From Melghirimyces profundicolus (GTDB lineage Bacteria; Bacillota; Bacilli; Thermoactinomycetales; DSM-45169): a stretch of DNA of 64,000 bases. The stretch spans positions 169,305-233,304 of the forward strand of contig NZ_QBKR01000003.1 of assembly GCF_003054245.1 (NCBI RefSeq), in the 5' to 3' direction. The notes below the pieces were generated by a model that saw only the letters and a program-made list of their open reading frames with translations, made no database searches and was not told the DNA's origin. Shown here one piece after another: positions 7,732 to 15,664 of the stretch. The position numbers were made by a program, and so were the translations under genes. How positions within the stretch are numbered: the first letter of the stretch is position 1; each line of letters opens with the position of its first letter.

Positions 7732-9141
7732 TTGGATGAAGTATGGATGAAAGAGCTGAAACAGATCTTTCATCCGGGCCGTTTCCTCACGGATCTGCCC
7801 GATTTGCACAGTTTCAGCTACGACGCCTCTTTCGGAAACCATCTTCCTCAGGCGGTCGTTCAGGTGAAAGACGTGAGCGAGGTAATTGCGGTGCTCAAAT
7901 TGGCCAACGAATACCGGGTGCCTGTCTACCCGAGGGGTCAGGGAACTTCTTTGAGCGGCGGTCCGCTGCCGGTCAAGGGAGGAATTGTGATGGACCTGTC
8001 CCGATGGAGGGAAATACTGGAGATCGATCCGGACGATTTGGTGGCGATCGTTTCCCCGGGGGTCCTCACTTCCGACATCAATAAAGCCGCGGAGAAGTAC
8101 GGATTAATGTACCCGCCCGATCCCAGCAGTTCCCATGTCTCCACGATCGGGGGAAATCTCGCAGAAAATTCGGGCGGACCGCGGGGTTTAAAGTACGGCG
8201 TGACAAAGGATTATGTCCTGGGCCTCGAGGTGGTGACTCCCGAAGGCGACCTCATCCGTACCGGCGGACGAACGATGAAAAACGTTACCGGTTATGATCT
8301 GACCAAGTTGATCGTTGGCTCGGAAGGGACTCTCGGCGTCATCACCGAAGCGATTTTAAAACTGATTCCAAAACCTCCGGCTACTCGAACGATGATGGCT
8401 GTATTCGACGATTTGGTCACTTCCGGAAAAGCGATCTCGAAAGTCCTGACATCGGGGATCTTACCGGCCAAAATCGAACTGATGGATCAGGCTTCGATCG
8501 TTGCGGTGGAACTTTATCGGCCGATCGGGTTGCCTGTAGATGCGGAAGCCATTTTGTTGATTGAGCTTGACGGACATGAAGAAACTCTCAAGAAGGAGAT
8601 GGGCGAAACCGAGCGGATCATACGGGAGGTCGGCGCGCGGGAAACGGTGGTCGCCCAAACCCGGGAAGAGGCCGATCAACTCTGGTTGGCGCGAAAATTG
8701 GTTTCTCCGGCCATCGTGAAGGTCAAGCCGACAAAAGTGTCCGAGGATGCCACCGTCCCGAGGAGCAAAATCCCCGAGATGATCGACCGTCTGAAGCAAA
8801 TCAAAGAAAAATATGATATCCACCTCGTCGTTTTCGGTCATGCGGGTGATGGCAACCTGCATCCGAATATCATCTGCGACCAACGGGACACCGAGGAAAT
8901 GATCCGTGTCGAGCAAGCGGTCGGCGAGATTTTCACGACGGCGATTGATTTAGGCGGCACCCTGTCGGGAGAACACGGGATCGGGACGATGAAGGCACCA
9001 TTTATGGAAAAAGAATTGGGTCCCCTCGGTTTGGAGATGATGAATCGGATCAAAGGGGCCTGGGATCCGAACAACATTCTGAATCCGGGAAAAATATTCC
9101 CCGAACCGGGTCAAGATTCGTTGGTGTTGCGGAATGGTTGA
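7732..9141 (+). CDS. FAD-binding 2-hydroxyacid oxidase/dehydrogenase subunit (GlcD-like)
   Basis: A 469-residue flavoprotein. The PCMH-type FAD domain has PRGQGTSLSGG, PPDPSSSHVSTIGGN and VTGYDLTKLIVGSEGTLGVIT. The C-terminal cap has FGHAGDGNLHPN and the terminal GEHGIGTMK, all typical of GlcD and D-lactate dehydrogenases. The family oxidises 2-hydroxyacids to 2-oxoacids. TTG 7732 is the start, 7 nt after AAAGGGGGG. The gene overlaps the next (Fe-S subunit) by 8 nt, so the two are translationally coupled and probably form one complex. There is no GlcE-type third subunit. Confidence 0.88.
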   Translation: MDEVWMKELKQIFHPGRFLTDLPDLHSFSYDASFGNHLPQAVVQVKDVSEVIAVLKLANEYRVPVYPRGQGTSLSGGPLPVKGGIVMDLSRWREILEIDPDDLVAIVSPGVLTSDINKAAEKYGLMYPPDPSSSHVSTIGGNLAENSGGPRGLKYGVTKDYVLGLEVVTPEGDLIRTGGRTMKNVTGYDLTKLIVGSEGTLGVITEAILKLIPKPPATRTMMAVFDDLVTSGKAISKVLTSGILPAKIELMDQASIVAVELYRPIGLPVDAEAILLIELDGHEETLKKEMGETERIIREVGARETVVAQTREEADQLWLARKLVSPAIVKVKPTKVSEDATVPRSKIPEMIDRLKQIKEKYDIHLVVFGHAGDGNLHPNIICDQRDTEEMIRVEQAVGEIFTTAIDLGGTLSGEHGIGTMKAPFMEKELGPLGLEMMNRIKGAWDPNNILNPGKIFPEPGQDSLVLRNG

Positions 9142-10468
9142 TCGATTGAAAGACCGGCAGAAAAAAATTCATTACGAAAAAACCTTCGATTGCGTTCAAT
9201 GCGGCTATTGTCTGCCCGCTTGCCCCACTTATGAGTCCATGAAGAAGGAAACTCATTCACCACGGGGCCGGATCCATCTCATCAAACAATTCGCTGAGGG
9301 AAAGGTCGACATCGAAGCACTGCAAGAACCGATTGACAAATGTTTGGGATGCAACGCCTGCTCCACCGTATGCCCCACTAATGTCCAATACGGAAAAATA
9401 CTGGAAGGCGCCAAACAAGTGTTGGACGAACAAAAACCGAAAACGAAAATACAAAAAGTGGTGGAAAAACTCATTTTTGAACAGGTTTTTCCATCCAAAG
9501 CCTGGATGAACACCATCGGTCATGCCTCATGGTTTTATCAAAAATCCGGTTTGCAGACCTTGGGGCGGATGACCGGATTGACAAAGGCGGCTCCGCTTCA
9601 TCTGGAACAATTTGAACAGATATTGCCTGATTTACCCTCTCCGGTTGAAAGAATGCACCGTCCAAAGGTCGTAAAAACAGCCGGCCAAAGAAGAGCCAAA
9701 GTCGGTTTTTTTACAGGTTGCATCATGGACAGCCTCTTTTTCGGGATCAATGCCAAGACGATCGATCTGTTGGCCCGGGCCGGTGCCGACGTGGTTATTC
9801 CTGACGGGCAGACGTGTTGCGGAGCGCTGCATGCTCATTCCGGAAAACAGGGGATCTCCAAGGAATTGGCCAAGAAAAACATCAAAGCCTTCGAAAAGGC
9901 CTTCGAAGGGGAAGATGTTGACTATATCGTGATTAATGCCGGCGGTTGCGGTGCGAGACTTATTGAATACGGGGAATTATTCGAGGACGAACCGGATTGG
10001 CAGGAACGGGCGGAAGGGTTTGTCGCAAGGACGAAAGACATCAGTGAAGTACTGGTTGAACTGGATACCCTGACCTTTACCAAACCGGTCAAGGAAGTGG
10101 TCACCTACCAATCCTCGTGTCATATGTTGAACGTGCAGCACGTTGTCGAACCTCCGCTCCGCGTGTTGAAATCCATACCGGGTATCGTTTACCGGGAAAT
10201 GGAGGGATCGGAACGATGCTGCGGATCCGCCGGCATTTACAACATCCTTCAATTCGATGAATCCATGAAGATCCTGGATCATAAAATGGACAAGGTGAAA
10301 ATGACCGGTGCCCATACGCTCGTTACCACAAATCCCGGTTGTCTGCTGCAGATGAAGCTTGGCATCAAAAGAGAGTGCCTGGAAGAGCGAATGCGTGCAG
10401 TTCATCTCGTGGAATTGCTAAGCGAGGCAAGGCCCTTAGGGCGGCCGGAGAGTGAGAAAGATCGATAG
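9134..10468 (+). CDS. Fe-S oxidoreductase subunit (GlcF-like)
   Basis: A 444-residue partner of the FAD subunit. Two 4Fe-4S motifs are visible, CVQCGYCLPACP (from residue 20) and CLGCNACSTVCP (about 69-80). Two cysteine-rich CCG domains follow, with CCGALHAHSG and CCGSAGIYN. It should pass electrons from the flavin to the quinone pool at the membrane. It starts inside the end of the preceding gene (ATG 9134, upstream stop at 9141), as expected for a stoichiometric complex. Confidence 0.9.
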   Translation: MVDRLKDRQKKIHYEKTFDCVQCGYCLPACPTYESMKKETHSPRGRIHLIKQFAEGKVDIEALQEPIDKCLGCNACSTVCPTNVQYGKILEGAKQVLDEQKPKTKIQKVVEKLIFEQVFPSKAWMNTIGHASWFYQKSGLQTLGRMTGLTKAAPLHLEQFEQILPDLPSPVERMHRPKVVKTAGQRRAKVGFFTGCIMDSLFFGINAKTIDLLARAGADVVIPDGQTCCGALHAHSGKQGISKELAKKNIKAFEKAFEGEDVDYIVINAGGCGARLIEYGELFEDEPDWQERAEGFVARTKDISEVLVELDTLTFTKPVKEVVTYQSSCHMLNVQHVVEPPLRVLKSIPGIVYREMEGSERCCGSAGIYNILQFDESMKILDHKMDKVKMTGAHTLVTTNPGCLLQMKLGIKRECLEERMRAVHLVELLSEARPLGRPESEKDR

Positions 10469-10531
10469 AACCCTGATATGGGGGAACTGGTTGATGCTGT
10501 CCTTTTTTTGTGATGTGTATGGGGGGAAAAA

Positions 10532-11869
10532 ATGTCTGTATCCGGAGAACATCCCTTAGGATCATATATTCTCAACGGGACATTGGATCATGTAAGTCCG
10601 GCCACTCTTCAAGCCTTAAAGGAAGCCTTGGCGGATATCCTGGCCTGCACCGTGGCCGGTGCTCAAACCGAGGCGGCTCGGATCACAAGAAAATTCGCCT
10701 GCACGGAATGGAAGAATGGGCAGAGTAGTCTGATTGCATTTCCGGGGAAATTAAGGCCCGCAGGTGCCGCACTGGTCAATGCCACATCGGCCAACGCCCT
10801 CGATTTGGACGACGGACATCGTTTAACCAAGGGTCATCCCGGGGCAGTCGTCTTTCCCGCTGTACTGGCGGCGGCTGAGGAAGAGAGGGTCAATGGGAAA
10901 GGGTTTCTGACTGCACTCCTGATCGGATATGAAGTGGGGATCCGGGCCGGGATTGTGGCCCATCAATGGAGGCCGGAATATCACTGCACAGGTTCTTGGG
11001 GAGCCTTGGGCGCCGCTGCGGGGGTTGCTAACATTCTTGGGTTAACTACGTCCGCTGCGGAGCAGGCACTGGGTATCGCGGAGTATCATTCCACCTATTC
11101 ACCGATGATGCGGTGCATCCATTTCCCTTCCATGGTAAAGGATGCCATCGCCTGGGGCAGTATGACCGGGGTCAGTTCCGTCTATTTAGCCAAAGAAGGA
11201 TTTACAGGCGTCCCATCGCTGTTTTCGACAGAACCCGGCTTAGAACAGGTGCATACTCTGGGTGAGATTCATCACATACAACATCTGTATTTCAAAACCT
11301 ATGCTTGCTGCCGTTGGGCGCAGCCAGCCATCGAAGGAGTGAAAGAAATACTCGGGGAGAAAAAAATGACCCATCAGGAGATCGATAAGGTCGTGGTCCA
11401 CACTTTTACGGAGTCTTCCCGTTTATCGACAAAGTCCCCCCAAAGTACCGAAGAAGCTCAATATAACCTTCCCTTTCCCATTGCGGCATTTTTGGTATTT
11501 GGCGAGGTGGGTCCGGATCAGGTATTAAATAAACTGGATGATGTAGAGATTTTGGATGTGATGGATAAAATCGAGGTTCAAATCGACAATGATCTGGACC
11601 GAAAGTTTCCGCAAAAAGCATGTAGCCGGGTTGAGATCCTTACGTCAAAAGGGGATTTATATCGTTCAGGCGTGGTTCAAGCGAAAGGGGATTATGACTT
11701 TCCTTTAACTGCGACGGAAAAGCGGGAAAAGTTTATGTGTCTCATGAAACCTTGGATGGGTGAGAGGAAGAGTGGAAAGATATTTGAGCTGATCTGTGAA
11801 CTGGAGAAGGTTGACGATATTCGCGAGTTGACCTCTCCGCTCACTTTTTCACAACGCCTCTATAATTGA
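10532..11869 (+). CDS. MmgE/PrpD family protein
   Basis: A 445-residue protein of the MmgE/PrpD family (2-methylcitrate dehydratase, cis-aconitate decarboxylase and relatives). Recognisable parts are ATSANALDLDDGHR, KGHPGAVVFPAVLAAAE and the C-terminal lid region. No PrpB or PrpC gene is nearby, so methylcitrate metabolism is not implied; it may dehydrate or isomerise an intermediate of this island (inference). ATG 10532 follows GGGGGGAAAAA. The last codons (about 11837-11866) coincide with a transposon-like end sequence, and the stop overlaps the convergent gene by 10 nt. Confidence 0.85.
   Translation: MSVSGEHPLGSYILNGTLDHVSPATLQALKEALADILACTVAGAQTEAARITRKFACTEWKNGQSSLIAFPGKLRPAGAALVNATSANALDLDDGHRLTKGHPGAVVFPAVLAAAEEERVNGKGFLTALLIGYEVGIRAGIVAHQWRPEYHCTGSWGALGAAAGVANILGLTTSAAEQALGIAEYHSTYSPMMRCIHFPSMVKDAIAWGSMTGVSSVYLAKEGFTGVPSLFSTEPGLEQVHTLGEIHHIQHLYFKTYACCRWAQPAIEGVKEILGEKKMTHQEIDKVVVHTFTESSRLSTKSPQSTEEAQYNLPFPIAAFLVFGEVGPDQVLNKLDDVEILDVMDKIEVQIDNDLDRKFPQKACSRVEILTSKGDLYRSGVVQAKGDYDFPLTATEKREKFMCLMKPWMGERKSGKIFELICELEKVDDIRELTSPLTFSQRLYN
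11837..11861 (+). repeat. Single end of the MITE-like family (copy F)
   Basis: TCCGCTCACTTTTTCACAAC followed by GCCTCT matches the right end of the full elements at 15989-16120 and 22564-22626 with few changes. It supplies the last codons of the MmgE/PrpD gene and the stop codon of the convergent membrane-protein gene. No left end was found. Confidence 0.6.
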
Positions 11870-12552
11870 AAAATCAAATAGAAGAAGGTGATCGCCAATA
11901 CGACAAAGTTCAAGCCGCGGCTGAGATCAGTCACTGTCCTTGATAATGCTAGATCGAGGCTTCGATTATACCGGGTCACATAGGGCACGATCCCCAGGAT
12001 CAAGGAGGGAATCATACGGGAAAAGCCATAGAGGGCTCCCAGCAATATTCCGTAGAGAGGATTCAGGAAAAAACCGAGGAACAGATACAAAATGTAGAAG
12101 CTGCTATGAGGGATATATGTAAAAATCCCTGCTCCCAGAATGACTCCCCACACCACCATATCCATGCCGTTTCGTCGGCTTACCCAGCTTCCGGGAATTT
12201 GCCAACGCCGTTGTGGAATTTTCAACTTGAGGAATCGGAGTTCATGAAGCGCGTATAAGAGCACGAGACCGGACAGCAAAGACACTTTTACCGGATCAGG
12301 TAACAGAACACCAAGAAGGAAGAACACATCCGTGAACAGAAAACCAAAAAAAGCCCCCGACAAAATGATGGACAGGGCGTACATTCCCGTTCTTTTGAAC
12401 CACATACGGATGGGGATCCTCTCACCAAGAGGATGGACCGCCAGGGTCACATTGATCCCTCAAGCTGATGTGAAGGTTGTGATTCCTGCGATGAAGGCCA
12501 AGAAGGCGGCGATGATCACCTCACTGTGATGAAAAACCGCGGATGTCGCCAT
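11860..12552 (-). CDS. CcdA/MauF-like membrane protein with an in-frame UGA at codon 31
   Basis: ATG at 12552 has an ideal ribosome site (GGAGGTGAAAAC) 26 nt after the light-chain-like gene. The frame then runs through 30 codons to ...TTFTSA, meets TGA at 12462-12460, and continues GINVTLAVHPLGERIP for 199 more codons to TAG. The UGA falls where CcdA-like proteins carry their first redox cysteine (F-x-SPC or SAC). The remainder has about five hydrophobic segments. Explanations are a Cys-to-stop mutation (TGC or TGT to TGA), a sequencing error, or selenocysteine; a hairpin follows the UGA. A GTG at 12450 could initiate a shortened protein but has no good ribosome site. A role in thiol electron transfer for the operon is inferred. 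Confidence 0.55.
12416..12434 (-). other. Hairpin 25 nt after the UGA, candidate SECIS-like element
   Basis: ATCCTCT and AGAGGAT form a perfect 7-bp stem with the 5-nt loop TGGTG. The apical loop begins 32 nt after the in-frame UGA and has G in its second position. From general knowledge, bacterial SECIS elements have an apical loop roughly 16-37 nt from the UGA with an early G. The match is suggestive only, since short hairpins arise by chance. Confidence 0.3.
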
Positions 12553-12578
12553 GTTTTCACCTCCGAAGAAAACGGTAT

Positions 12579-13001
12579 CTAATACGGAACAAAAAAGCTA
12601 CAAGCACAGTCCGTGGAATAATGGATGTATGGATTACGACCCAGGGTGCAATCGCAACAGACCCAGGTACCCATGGAAGTGGTTCGACACCAACACCCCG
12701 TCTGGTTCCAAGAGGCATACGAAACTTTATATCCGGGAGGACACTTTCTGTTCCCGCTTGGACCGGGGCACCCGCTGCAGAAGCGACCAAAAGGGGGATT
12801 ACACCCAGGTCCCGGCCACGAAAGTTGGCACCAACGTGGAGAAGCGGTCAAGAAGACATTTGCCGGCCGCATGGCAAAGTCCATACAGGCCCCGAATACA
12901 CCCACCGATATGGTTTTCAAAAAACCTTTTCTATCCACCAATCGGGCGATGTTCTCCGCAAGTAAGCGGCTAAATCCTTCGATTTTTTTAAGCTGGTTCA
13001 C
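12579..13001 (-). CDS. Methylamine dehydrogenase light chain-like Cys-rich protein (MauA-like)
   Basis: A 140-residue protein with 13 cysteines. The segment C75-x2-C78 ... NRKC87PPGYKVSYASW98 resembles the methylamine dehydrogenase light chain around the first tryptophan of its TTQ cofactor (CPPGTKLATASW in Paracoccus, from memory). It stops before the region that would hold the second TTQ tryptophan, so a normal TTQ is unlikely. The N-terminus has DRKGFLKTISVG, similar to a twin-arginine export signal with RK for RR, which suits a disulfide-rich exported protein. GTG 13001 follows GAGAGG by about 11 nt; GTG 13013 is the alternative. It is third in a mauE-mauD-mauA-like order with no heavy-chain gene. 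Confidence 0.65.
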   Translation of the reverse strand: MNQLKKIEGFSRLLAENIARLVDRKGFLKTISVGVFGACMDFAMRPANVFLTASPRWCQLSWPGPGCNPPFGRFCSGCPGPSGNRKCPPGYKVSYASWNQTGCWCRTTSMGTWVCCDCTLGRNPYIHYSTDCACSFFVPY

Positions 13002-13021
13002 GGGTTTTGTCACCTCTCCCC

Positions 13022-13576
13022 TTATACCCTGACAAAATCGCTGTTCAGGTACGAGATCAACCCATGGATATGTTCCATGCCATTGCAGAGTCCTTTGCCG
13101 CGCACCACCCCTTTTTCATCCAGGATAAAAGCGAACGGAGTGACCCGGACCCGGTGTTTTTCCAGGATACTGTGATCCTCGTCGGGGATCAGCTCTCCTT
13201 CCAATTTTCGTGTCTTCACCATTTCCGCCGTCTTTTCTTTGTTCCCGACAGCGATGACGCGAAAATGGATATCGTTACGTTCATGAAAGGCTTGGTTCCA
13301 ATCGGGTATCAGATCTTTACAGGCCTCGCAGGTGGGGCTCAAAAAAAGCATCAGGGTGGGCTTGCCCGGTTGATCGCGGACCGTTTGTCCGTTCAAGGTT
13401 CTCCGGTTATTTAATAAAGGAACGTGGTCTCCGATCGCAATACCATCCCGGGCGATACTTTCTCCGGTACTCAAATACACTTCACCAAACTGGCGAAAGA
13501 GAATGAAGAGGGTAAACCCGATCAACAGCACAACCACCCACAACAGAACATTGGAGTACAGCAACACCTCATTCAT
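13022..13576 (-). CDS. Membrane-anchored thioredoxin-like protein (MauD/TlpA-like)
   Basis: A 184-residue protein with one N-terminal membrane segment (about 5-27) and an extracellular thioredoxin-fold domain whose active site is C83-E-A-C86 (FLSPTCEACKDLIP). The cis-proline loop is VRVTPFAF. MauD proteins of this shape help form or isomerise the disulfides of the light chain. Start ATG 13576 follows AAAGGAGGAAGACA. It lies 16 nt after the MauE-like gene and just before the Cys-rich light-chain-like gene, its probable client. Confidence 0.85.
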   Translation of the reverse strand: MNEVLLYSNVLLWVVVLLIGFTLFILFRQFGEVYLSTGESIARDGIAIGDHVPLLNNRRTLNGQTVRDQPGKPTLMLFLSPTCEACKDLIPDWNQAFHERNDIHFRVIAVGNKEKTAEMVKTRKLEGELIPDEDHSILEKHRVRVTPFAFILDEKGVVRGKGLCNGMEHIHGLISYLNSDFVRV

Positions 13577-13592
13577 TGTCTTCCTCCTTTCG

Positions 13593-14144
13593 TTAACGGG
13601 CCGAAGAGCGTTTCTGAAGGTATTTGAGTTTAGACAATGCCTTTTGATGAGATGACCACACCTTTTGAACCAACAGGGTAAGAAGAGCTGCAGTAACTCC
13701 GACGGTAATCAAAGGTGGCCGGAAGTGGATCGTGTCCGAGAAATGGTGACCCCAAGCCAACACAGTACATAAGGCAAAAAGGAACCCAATTTTGGTGAGC
13801 GCCCATCCATCTGCTTGTGCTTCCATAAAACTTCCGTAACAGCCGCAAGAAATGACTCTCCCCGACCGAATCACGGACCCAATCGCACAGGCAAAACACA
13901 AAAGCAGTCCCATAAGAAGAAAGCTTCCCCAAACAGCCGTGCTTTGGAACAAAAGCAGACCGGCTCCCAACAACTCCATCGGCGGCAACAGATAACCGAA
14001 GATCCGGTCATAGGGTGATGGGAGGACTCCATAGGCTTCGACCAATACCACAAAGGATGGGAGACGGAGGAATTTAAAGACCGACGAGAACAGGAAGATG
14101 GAACACAGATAGATGGTCAGAACACTGTAAATCATTTCTTCCAT
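13593..14144 (-). CDS. MauE/DoxX-type redox membrane protein
   Basis: A 183-residue four-helix membrane protein: VFKFLRLPSFVVLVEAYGVLP near the start, PPMELLGAGLL in the second helix region, and the paired cysteines C100-G-C102 in VISCGCYGSF. This is the MauE pattern, a partner of MauD that passes reducing or oxidising equivalents across the membrane. ATG 14144 follows AAAAGGGA. It is the first gene of the operon running down to 11860. Upstream lies a large inverted repeat (14182-14253). Confidence 0.85.
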   Translation of the reverse strand: MEEMIYSVLTIYLCSIFLFSSVFKFLRLPSFVVLVEAYGVLPSPYDRIFGYLLPPMELLGAGLLLFQSTAVWGSFLLMGLLLCFACAIGSVIRSGRVISCGCYGSFMEAQADGWALTKIGFLFALCTVLAWGHHFSDTIHFRPPLITVGVTAALLTLLVQKVWSSHQKALSKLKYLQKRSSAR

Positions 14145-14181
14145 TCCCTTTTTCCCTTCTCCCGATCATGATTTTTGTCAG

Positions 14182-14253
14182 AGGACTTTCGTATGGGGTT
14201 CATTGATCCTCGTTCACCGCAGTTTCTTGCTGAATTCAACCCCATGAGAGTCC
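14182..14253. repeat. Long inverted repeat upstream of the mauE-like operon
   Basis: AGGACTTTCGTATGGGGTT (14182-14200) matches in inverse orientation the arm around 14235-14253 (reverse complement AGGACTCTCATGGGGTT) with a 2-nt gap and one mismatch. The loop is about 30 nt. It lies 38 bp upstream of the operon start. It could be an operator or leader structure. The rest of 14145-14478 shows only short open stretches in two frames and no convincing gene. Confidence 0.45.
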
Positions 14254-14478
14254 TTTCGTCCCTCCACCCATAGGTTATGACCCGGTTATACAGATGGTGC
14301 CTTCTTTGAAGAGTTTATGACAGTCTGCCCCAATTCACAGCATCCGATATGATGGTTCACTGATCCGGTGTTATGATGCATGTTTTCATAAAAACCGGGA
14401 CAAATTAACCTATCAATTCATACAGGAAAGCAGTGAACAGGCATTAACAACCAAGTATCTCCATACCTATACCATCGG

Positions 14479-15060
14479 TTGATCCGTCCCAAATGGTTTA
14501 CCAAAAAATATATTCATGATCTACTTTTGGATCACTTTCCTGTTAAAGAGGGTCATATTCTGGATTTTGGTTCAGGTACCGGAGCCAATTGCCCGATCTT
14601 TTCTCCTGAAGGTTACATAGGCATCGATCCTGACCATCGACGTATTGCTTACGCAAAAAAGCTTTATCCCGAGTACACGTTTGATGTTTTTAAACATCAT
14701 CGTTTCCCTGTTGAAGATAAAAGCATGGATTATATCTTGATCGTTGCGGTGTTACATCACATTGCTTCAGAAGAGATTCACCGCTATATGAAGGAGTTTA
14801 GACGCATTTTAAAAACAACAGGTACAATTATCGTGATTGAACCCTGCTTATTTGCTGATAAACCACTCTCCAACCGTTTGATGACCTGGTTTGATCATGG
14901 AGAGTATATCCGTAATGAAAAGGAATATCTCCATCTGTTTCAGCATCATCATTTTCATTGCCAAGTTTTGAAACGGTTCCGGAAAGGTCTTTTTTACCAT
15001 GAATTATTTTTCTGTGCACAACACTCCGGAGGAGATGGCGGGTGGGCCAATTCTTTATGA
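14479..15060 (+). CDS. Class I SAM-dependent methyltransferase
   Basis: A 193-residue cytosolic methyltransferase. Motif I is ILDFGSGTGANCP, the post-I acid is in YIGIDPDHRR, and the VAVLHHI and EFRRILKTTGTIIVIEP segments complete the Rossmann fold of the Methyltransf_11 type. The acceptor is unknown. The TTG at 14479 has no ribosome site. The frame is open from 14437 and would read INNQVSPYLYHRLIRPKWF from an ATT at 14443, with GGAAAG upstream, so the true N-terminus is probably longer or the gene is 5'-truncated. Base composition is clearly more AT-rich than its neighbours, suggesting transfer. Confidence 0.7.
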   Translation: MIRPKWFTKKYIHDLLLDHFPVKEGHILDFGSGTGANCPIFSPEGYIGIDPDHRRIAYAKKLYPEYTFDVFKHHRFPVEDKSMDYILIVAVLHHIASEEIHRYMKEFRRILKTTGTIIVIEPCLFADKPLSNRLMTWFDHGEYIRNEKEYLHLFQHHHFHCQVLKRFRKGLFYHELFFCAQHSGGDGGWANSL

Positions 15061-15064
15061 CATA

Positions 15065-15232
15065 TCAATGAAAAAGCCCCCCCTGAAGAAGGGGGGCTCC
15101 GAACAGCACTCCCTGAACGTATCTTTCCGTCGAAGTCGGTTTAAACCTGTTCCTGCGCCGTCTCCCTTTGTCATAAAGACCAAACTCAATGAAATATGAA
15201 AAGAAGCCGAGGACGGCATAAAAAACCGTCAT
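15065..15232 (-). pseudogene. Possible C-terminal fragment of a membrane protein
   Basis: A short frame from ATG 15232 (open to about 15330 without another start) encodes one hydrophobic segment, MTVFYAVLGFFSYFIEF, then a basic stretch GRRRRNRFK. It reads through the hairpin at 15075-15098. No family was recognised and no good ribosome site is present. It may be a decayed gene end or a chance frame. Confidence 0.2.
15071..15098 (-). terminator. Strong G/C hairpin terminator, minus direction
   Basis: GCCCCCCC and GGGGGGC pair closely and, on the minus strand, are followed by CTTTTTC. It would stop transcription coming from the micro-ORF region to its right and also lies just after the methyltransferase stop. 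Confidence 0.6.
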
Positions 15233-15583
15233 ACCGATCCAATCGTACAGGCGTGTAAAATCCGTCAGCGGGATTACCGGAGAAATTTCAAGAAAAGAAT
15301 GCTCTTGAAAGGCTCGCCGAAGCGGTTAAGAATGACGACCATCTCCAATCCATCACCCGATCGCAAACCCTGACGGGACCTTTTTGGTTCCTCCGGCGAA
15401 CGGAGAAGCTTGATGAAGTCCGTGGATCGCCCTGACAATCCGTTTGATGAATGGTCCATGATAGCGGTTTCTCACATTGAACCTCTCTTTTCGGTGTATG
15501 TTCCCCAATCACTGAAACTGTACCGACGATTGTTGCCGATCCCGTTTCTATATCCCTTGCCGGCGCGCCGTTTGCGAGGCGGG

Positions 15584-15664
15584 TCATTTTTTTTGTGACC
15601 AGATTAGGAAACACAGTTGAACGACTTGTGCCATAAGCGCAAGCAGCATGATGGTTTCCATCAT
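15584..15664 (-). CDS. 26-residue hydrophobic micro-ORF
   Basis: ATG 15664 is preceded by GGAAAGGAGGTG, one of the best ribosome sites in the window. The peptide starts MMETIMLLALM, is a single hydrophobic helix, and ends in WSQKK before TGA. This resembles small holin-like or type I toxin peptides of Bacillota in size and layout, but no family assignment is possible. A frame from GTG 15783 (37 codons) ends in the ribosome site and could be a coupled leader. It lies in a region of more than 900 bp with no larger gene. Confidence 0.4.
   Translation of the reverse strand: MMETIMLLALMAQVVQLCFLIWSQKK

Noticed and set aside
12543..12973. Two plus-strand frames of 140 codons opposite the light-chain-like gene
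   Set aside because: They have no ribosome site or recognisable domain, while the minus-strand frame matches the light-chain family and fits the operon spacing.
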